A stretch of 12,604 nt of DNA from Euperipatoides rowelli. Its lineage: Eukaryota; Onychophora; Udeonychophora; Euonychophora; Peripatopsidae. The translations under genes were made by a program, and so were the position numbers. Positions 8,452-12,604 of this stretch are shown here, one piece after another (the first letter of the stretch is position 1; every line of letters begins with the position of its first letter). Below the pieces are notes generated by a model, which was not told where the DNA came from, made no database searches, and saw only the letters and a list, made by a program, of their open reading frames with translations. Location: the NCBI GenBank assembly GCA_003024985.2, contig PXIH01S0001401.1. One strand, written 5' to 3'.

Positions 8452-9121
8452 GGGACGGTAAGCTTTTATCAGCAAAAATATATTAGGAAATATCAAGATT
8501 TTTTTGCGCAAATTAAAAGATTTAATTAAAATAAATCACTTACCTTGCCAAGGGCACTTCGTTGTCTATAGAATATGATCGTTTTAGAAAAAACATCTTC
8601 GTTAATAATCGCGTAAGCCATTACATCGCCATTTGTCGTAGATACCACCTGGTGTATTTTACTATAAATACGGAAGCTAATATCAGGGGAGCAGTTGTCT
8701 TTAAATCACTTTTTATGGCAATAAAATTCCTAGATTTTTGATGAAGGAAGGATCTATGTGTAATTTTAGGAATTTCAAGAAACACCCACAAATCCTTCCT
8801 TCATCAAAAAACCTAGGAAATAAATAATGTTTAAAAATGAATCATTGAGATGCAACCCCAGGCCTTGTTAATAACTGCTCCCTTCTTTTTTCCACGTGAC
8901 ATTTGAGCAGATTCCTTCTGTTAGGTTATGTAAAATGGTTGTTTTCATCACAAAAACAATTATTAACGAAAATGCTTTTTTTTTCTAAAATGATCATATT
9001 CTATAGACAACGAAGTGCCCTTGGCAAGGTAAGTGATTTATTTTAATTAAATCTTTTAATTTGCTCAAAAAAATCTTGATATTTCCTAATATATTTTTGC
9101 TGATAAAAGCGTACCGTACCC
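8452..9121. mobile_element. 670-bp full-length foldback MITE with long TIRs and 9-bp TSD (Mutator-like?)
   Basis: AAAAATATG at 8443-8451 is repeated at 9122-9130. Between them the left end begins GGGACGGTAAGCTTTTATCA and the inverse of the right end begins GGGTACGGTACGCTTTTATC. The arms (about 8452-8610 and 8957-9121) are nearly identical over about 160 bp. The inverse relation resumes inside, at GGGGAGCAGTTGT (8686-8698) / AATAACTGCTCCC (8870-8882). It resumes again at the centre: CCTAGATTTTTGATGAAGGA (from 8729) against its inverse ending at 8817. The whole element is thus one large imperfect hairpin. It has no coding frame. Long TIRs starting GGG with a 9-bp duplication resemble Mutator-like elements; Merlin and P-type are alternatives. 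High arm identity suggests it is young compared with the LINE. Confidence 0.87.
9026..9034 (+). other. Consensus splice-donor sequence in the right TIR
   Basis: AAG|GTAAGT fits the metazoan donor consensus completely, with GT at 9029-9030, in the sense orientation of the host gene. Its mirror copy in the left TIR (8538-8546) reads outward on the - strand. Use as a donor is not shown by the sequence. Confidence 0.5.
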
Positions 9122-9476
9122 AAAAATATGTTAAAAATCTAAGTTGTAGCCTATACAATGTTAGTGCAGATTGATTTTATATCTATGACATCATCTTGAA
9201 CAGAAATCAAAGCAAGCACCTTGTGTTTCTTTGATTTGTGTTTAAGATGATGTAATCACTCTTTTTTAACACTTTCATTTAAAAACCTGTTAAAACTTAG
9301 ATTTTCACACATTTTTAAATGAAATAAGAAAATTTGAACAATTAAACATACATTTCTTTTGACAAAATAAAACTAAATTGACAAGAATTAAACCATTGCA
9401 GTATAATTTTCAAGCATCCAATTTTAAATATTTTTTGCTCACGTAATTACATTAATATCATTTAAATAGCACTATA

Positions 9477-9477
9477 T

Positions 9478-9514
<37 letters not shown>
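9477..9514 (+). repeat. (AAT)n microsatellite
   Basis: About twelve uninterrupted AAT units. It lies 70 bp beyond the visible end of the older palindromic element. Confidence 0.95.
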
Positions 9515-10332
9515 GTGATAGCAAATCTTTTGAGTAGTAGAAATATGAAATTTCCATTTATTTCTCTACACCATATTATGATTACCTTATTTATTTCTAG
9601 TGTTAAGTACAGTAGCCAGTACCTTTGTTTTTGGGGAAAGGCAATATGAACATCTGCCCAAAAGCAGGGGCAGCTGGGGAAAAAGTATTTATTACACCAC
9701 ATATAAAAAAAAATATTTATACATCACATAGGACAGTGGACATGCATGATGCAAATACAGCTACAGAGATATGCAGCAAAAGAACAAAACTGTAAAAGCT
9801 CAAACACTAATGTTTAAACAGTAAATTATTATCAGTATTGAAGATGATTCTAATTCTGAATAATAGTCAACTAATTTATGTAAAGTTTTAAAAAAGTGCA
9901 AGTTAACAACAGAACTGTTGGATTTGGAGGGAGAGTTTCCAGTCATTGCCCAGGGCAGCGTATTATCTAAAAAAGACACTAACAGTAGCCTATGTATTTT
10001 TTTTAAAAAAATGAATGCTGTGATAACCCCTTCTTCCGTCTATAGACATGCCTCCCATTTATAGCAACTAAAATGAAAAGAGGACTTAAAGTGGTTTATC
10101 AATGCCTATTTCAACTTCATTGATTTATGTGTATTTTTGTATAAAAATACTTGTTTAATTAATCAATTTGTTATTTTCGGTCCATAAATACATCAAATTT
10201 TGACTTTTAATGCCAATATGTATCAATCATCAAACAAACTTATGACATACAGTATATTGGCAGAAAAATTTTGTGCCGATTTCAGTAAGTGGTTGACTGG
10301 TTGTCAGAACAGAATAGGGGCGACTAGAAACG
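9515..10332. other. Intron sequence, no gene seen
   Basis: Mostly AT-rich, with a slightly less AT-rich patch near 9600-9680. A perfect short inverted repeat GTATTTTT/AAAAATAC lies at about 10131-10150. No exon or transposon coding motif is visible. Confidence 0.5.
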
Positions 10333-10592
10333 GGCGTAACTATGTTTCATTTACCGTTTTAATAGCAGCCTTATTTTCAAATCTACAGTCCTAACCTTCC
10401 TTTTACCCTGAACCATAACTCCTACTAAGTATTTAATTCATCAGGCTGGAAGGGGGGTATAATCTAGAGTTGAAATAATCCTTTTATGATCGATTTTGAT
10501 AATAATTTTGAGCTAATTCCGACCATTTGGCGTACATGATTGAAATAAATGTGCAGATGTGAAAAACGCGGTAAATGGGACATTGTTACGCC
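10333..10592. mobile_element. About 260-bp inverted-repeat MITE with the CCTAAC-rich core
   Basis: GGCGTAACTATGTTTCATTT (left TIR 10333-10356) is the inverse of 10569-10592 with three mismatches in 24 bp. Weaker inverse similarity may extend 30-35 bp outward (CAGAACAGAATA near 10305 and the inverse of the stretch near 10605-10620). The interior carries CTACAGTCCTAACC and AACTCCTACTAAGTA. Near the right end ATGTGCAGATGTGAAAAACG resembles ATGTGCAGCTGTCAAAATTG of the 483-777 element. The two therefore belong to related families with different termini. No clear target duplication was found. Open frames across it are fortuitous. Confidence 0.65.
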
Positions 10593-11384
10593 TCTTTTAG
10601 GTATTCCTGTTTCACTGTTTTCTTTACAGACCAATCGGAATGTAGATCAGTGATTCGATCATTCAAAGCTTTATTTATTATTTTTTATTTGCAGTCAGTG
10701 ACTCGGTGGTTTTTATAAAAGCAACTCGAAACAAGCAGGTTGAAAATATGTCTTTGATCAGAATTGATCTTATAGAAAACAATGCAATGGGAAATATTTC
10801 ACTGATATCATCATACAAATTTTTATGACAATAAACTTCAATCTGCTTATACTTTTAGAGAAAATAACAGTGATAATTGTACATGAATTTTCTGATAAAA
10901 ATTTATATAAATTGAATGTATTAAAATCAATGTTGCATAATGTGTGTTGTCTAATTCATGTATTAAAATGTATTTTAAAACTTTGGTATCCTTTATGATT
11001 CCTCCTGGCAAAGTTTATTAGGATTCAGATGAAAGACATTGTAAGAAGCATCAGAACTTGATTGACATTGAGGCCAACCTTTTCCCTCAAGATTATTATT
11101 TATTTACTAGTAAAATCCAGCCATGAATGACAGAAACAACTTTATTTGATAATTCCCCTTTCCATCCCTCCCCTTCCGTTCTCTCCTCCTCATCTTGTCC
11201 CAGAATCATATCCAGTGCTGAAAATTTTTCTCAACATTAACAACTAACTGAATATAGATTATGTATAATGGAATTACTTGTTACATTTTTTTAAGCATTA
11301 TACAGACAGACAGACAGGATTGTGTGAATATTATAGAGAAAAGCACTGTGTAACTATTTAAAAGCAATCAGTTTTCAATTTTTT
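10593..11384. other. Intron sequence, no gene seen
   Basis: AT-rich with no exon candidate. Contains a short (ACAG)4 run at 11302-11317 and a pyrimidine-rich stretch at about 11150-11200. Nothing else is recognised. Confidence 0.5.
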
Positions 11385-11472
11385 TGTTTGTTTGTTAAAC
11401 CTTTTTTTTTTTTTTAAGAAGTTGTCTTTGAAAATCATTAATTTTAATAATAAAAATCATTGTGTGTTACCT
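11385..11472. mobile_element. Right-end fragment related to the 4401-5054 TTAA element
   Basis: CTTTGAAAATCATTAATTTT, then AATAATAAAAATCATTG and GTTACCT|TTAA (TTAA at 11473-11476), follow the right end of the 4401-5054 element block by block: CTTTGAAAATCAATAATAAT, AATAATCTG, TTACATTTGACCT|TTAA. A preceding T-run is also shared. No matching left end was found upstream, so it is truncated or too diverged. Confidence 0.5.
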
Positions 11473-11476
11473 TTAA

Positions 11477-12290
11477 ATCATATATTACAGTTCTTTTATC
11501 AATGGCTACAGTATATCATTGGTGGTCAAGCTTTTTCAATTATATGCTTTTGTTAACCAGCAAATTATATTTGACATCCCCATAAAATAATGCACTTCCA
11601 TTTTAAGCAATATTGTGAAATTTATAGGTAAAAAAAAAGATTTATCTATTCTCAATATAATAATTTTAAGCCAAAGATATTAAACAACAAATAAAAAGTG
11701 AAAAATTAAAAAACATTTTTTTAAAATTGAAACTGTAATAATGATTTCTTTAAACTGCAAGATGGGCCAAAAGTTATTATATAAATTGAATTTTTCAAAT
11801 ATTATTTTTTTTGTTTTGTTTTATTTTCATGCCCCCCACCCCCATCCCCCCCTAAAAAAAAAATACTAAGCTTGATCTCCAAAATGCACTAAATGTGCAT
11901 CATTGGTCTAAAACAGCTATGTCCAACACATGGCCCAATTAAAGCTTATTTTGCAGCCCTTCTGAAGTTTGCAGGAAAAAAAAGCTTATCAAATTTCTTG
12001 ACAAAAAAATTTAAAAAGCTTATCAAATTTCATCCTTTCTGTTATCAAAACGTCCAGACAAAAAAAAAGGGGGCAGACCTGCAGAATAACTTAAATCGTG
12101 ACGACATCTTGCAATGTATTGTTATAAAAAAATAGTTCCATCTATTATTTAAAATTATTTAATAAATCAAAAGATTTTAATTTAAAAAAAAAGGTTAAAT
12201 AACTAAATTTTAAAATTTCGGGATTTTAATATCACTTAATCTCAAAATTTCGGCAATTATAAATAAAAATTTAAAGCACCGGTAACGTAA
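11477..12290. other. AT-rich sequence with homopolymer runs, no gene seen
   Basis: Contains A, T and C homopolymer runs (for example a C-rich stretch at about 11832-11851). The 80-codon + strand frame at 11893-12135 is lysine-rich from A-runs and resembles no protein. CAGCTATGTCCAACACATGG at about 11913 vaguely recalls a hAT terminus (CAG start, TGTCCAAC), but no opposite end was seen. Confidence 0.45.
11979..12031 (+). repeat. Short direct repeat, 19 bp, 34 bp apart
   Basis: AAAAAGCTTATCAAATTTC occurs at 11979-11997 and exactly again at 12013-12031. It is probably a local duplication. Confidence 0.85.
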
Positions 12291-12292
12291 CT

Positions 12293-12595
12293 ATAGCCTA
12301 AGGTTCTATTTGATAAACTAAAGTCACTAATAAAATAACCATTTTCATTTACGGAATGTCAGCTTATATTAAACATATTTTAAATAAATCCTGGCTTTTA
12401 GTCCATGATTTTATAGAATAACCCATTCTGCCAAATACCAAAAATTTAGGCAACCTAATATCGAAAATAGAATAACCTAAACTAAAAATTTATTGAGCAA
12501 CGTAAATATAATTTAGCAATAGCCTACATTTTATAAACTAGCGTAACATTTTGAAAACTAATGTCAATAATACAATAACCTAAACTAAAAAAAAT
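12293..12595 (+). repeat. Diverged local direct repeats (TAGCCTA / AATAACCTAAACTAAAA units)
   Basis: TTTGATAAACTAAAGTCACT (from 12309) with the following AATAAAATAACC resembles 12550-12580 (TTTGAAAACTAATGTCAATA, then ATACAATAACC). AATAACCTAAACTAAAA is exact at 12471-12487 and 12574-12590. TAGCCTA occurs at about 12294-12301 and 12521-12527. This looks like a decayed tandem array or a repeat cut by the window edge. Confidence 0.55.
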
Positions 12596-12604
12596 AAATA
12601 AATA

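Larger units (their letters stand above)
8353..9403. mobile_element. Older palindromic (foldback) element, about 370 bp before being split
   Basis: The sequence up to 8451 (CTTATTTCATTTAAAAATATG at its end) plus 9131-9212 forms one arm. The inverse arm runs from 9229 to about 9403. Shared blocks in order are TCAATTAGTTTTATTTT / AAAATAAAACTAAATTGA, CTTATTTCATTTAAAAAT / ATTTTTAAATGAAATAAG (9310-9328), AAATCTAAGTT / AACTTAGATTT (near 9137 and 9294) and CATCATCTTGAACAGAAATC (from 9189) with its inverse ending at 9252 (two mismatches over 24 bp). The loop is about 16 bases. The two arms line up only when the 8452-9130 insertion is removed. Outer ends and a target duplication are not clear. Superfamily unknown. 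Confidence 0.65.

Noticed and set aside
9472-9702. 76-codon - strand frame ending in poly-isoleucine
   Set aside because: The isoleucine run is the translated (AAT)n microsatellite, and the rest has no recognisable features.
10200-10394. 64-codon + strand frame
   Set aside because: It crosses the boundary of the inverted-repeat element at 10333 and has no protein-family signal.
11302-11317. (ACAG)4 run as a regulatory element
   Set aside because: It is a short simple repeat with nothing around it to support a function.
11893-12135. 80-codon lysine-rich + strand frame
   Set aside because: Lysines come from A-runs and the frame includes a 19-bp direct repeat; composition is non-coding.

Overview
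This is metazoan nuclear DNA, very AT-rich, with spliced-gene architecture. It has no bacterial gene layout, and no reading frame longer than about 100 codons. The only host coding sequence I can support is one internal exon on the + strand (7668-7930). It encodes the last spectrin-like repeat and hinge-proximal part of a dystrophin/utrophin protein. The residues match vertebrate dystrophin only moderately, while the intron phases and exon size match closely. An invertebrate dystrophin is therefore most likely, perhaps from a mollusc or another lophotrochozoan; the taxon is an inference. Almost everything else is flanking intron filled with decayed, nested mobile elements.

Left third (1-4300): a heavily mutated non-LTR retrotransposon lies on the - strand, antisense to the host gene. 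Read from high to low coordinates it shows a PHD-like zinc finger, a helical linker, an SGNH/GDSL-esterase-like domain (ORF1), an AP-endonuclease domain and the endonuclease-RT linker (ORF2). This is the layout of CR1-like elements. Two small DNA transposons sit inside it. A 670-bp TTAA-flanked piggyBac-like element (2705-3374) splits the esterase domain. A 295-bp inverted-repeat element (483-777), flanked by a 10-bp duplication, splits the RT linker. In both cases the retrotransposon coding sense resumes across the empty site, which fixes the boundaries.

Middle (4300-7667): a 654-bp TTAA-flanked inverted-repeat element (4401-5054, containing assembly Ns), then about 2.6 kb of plain AT-rich intron. 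This intron holds a diverged CCTAAC-rich repeat core near 5330-5400 and a small inverted-repeat cluster near 6100.

Right part (7668-12604): the dystrophin exon, then a nested palindrome. A 670-bp full-length foldback element (8452-9121, TIRs of about 160 bp, 9-bp TSD) is inserted in one arm of an older palindromic element (about 8353-9403). After it come an (AAT)n microsatellite, a second CCTAAC-core inverted-repeat element (10333-10592), a right-end fragment related to the 4401-5054 element (about 11385-11472), and low-complexity or repetitive AT-rich DNA to the end.

The genes do not work together as a system. The biological interest lies in the layered insertion history within an intron of a large muscle/neuronal cytoskeletal gene, and in consensus splice-donor sequences carried by the arms of one foldback element.
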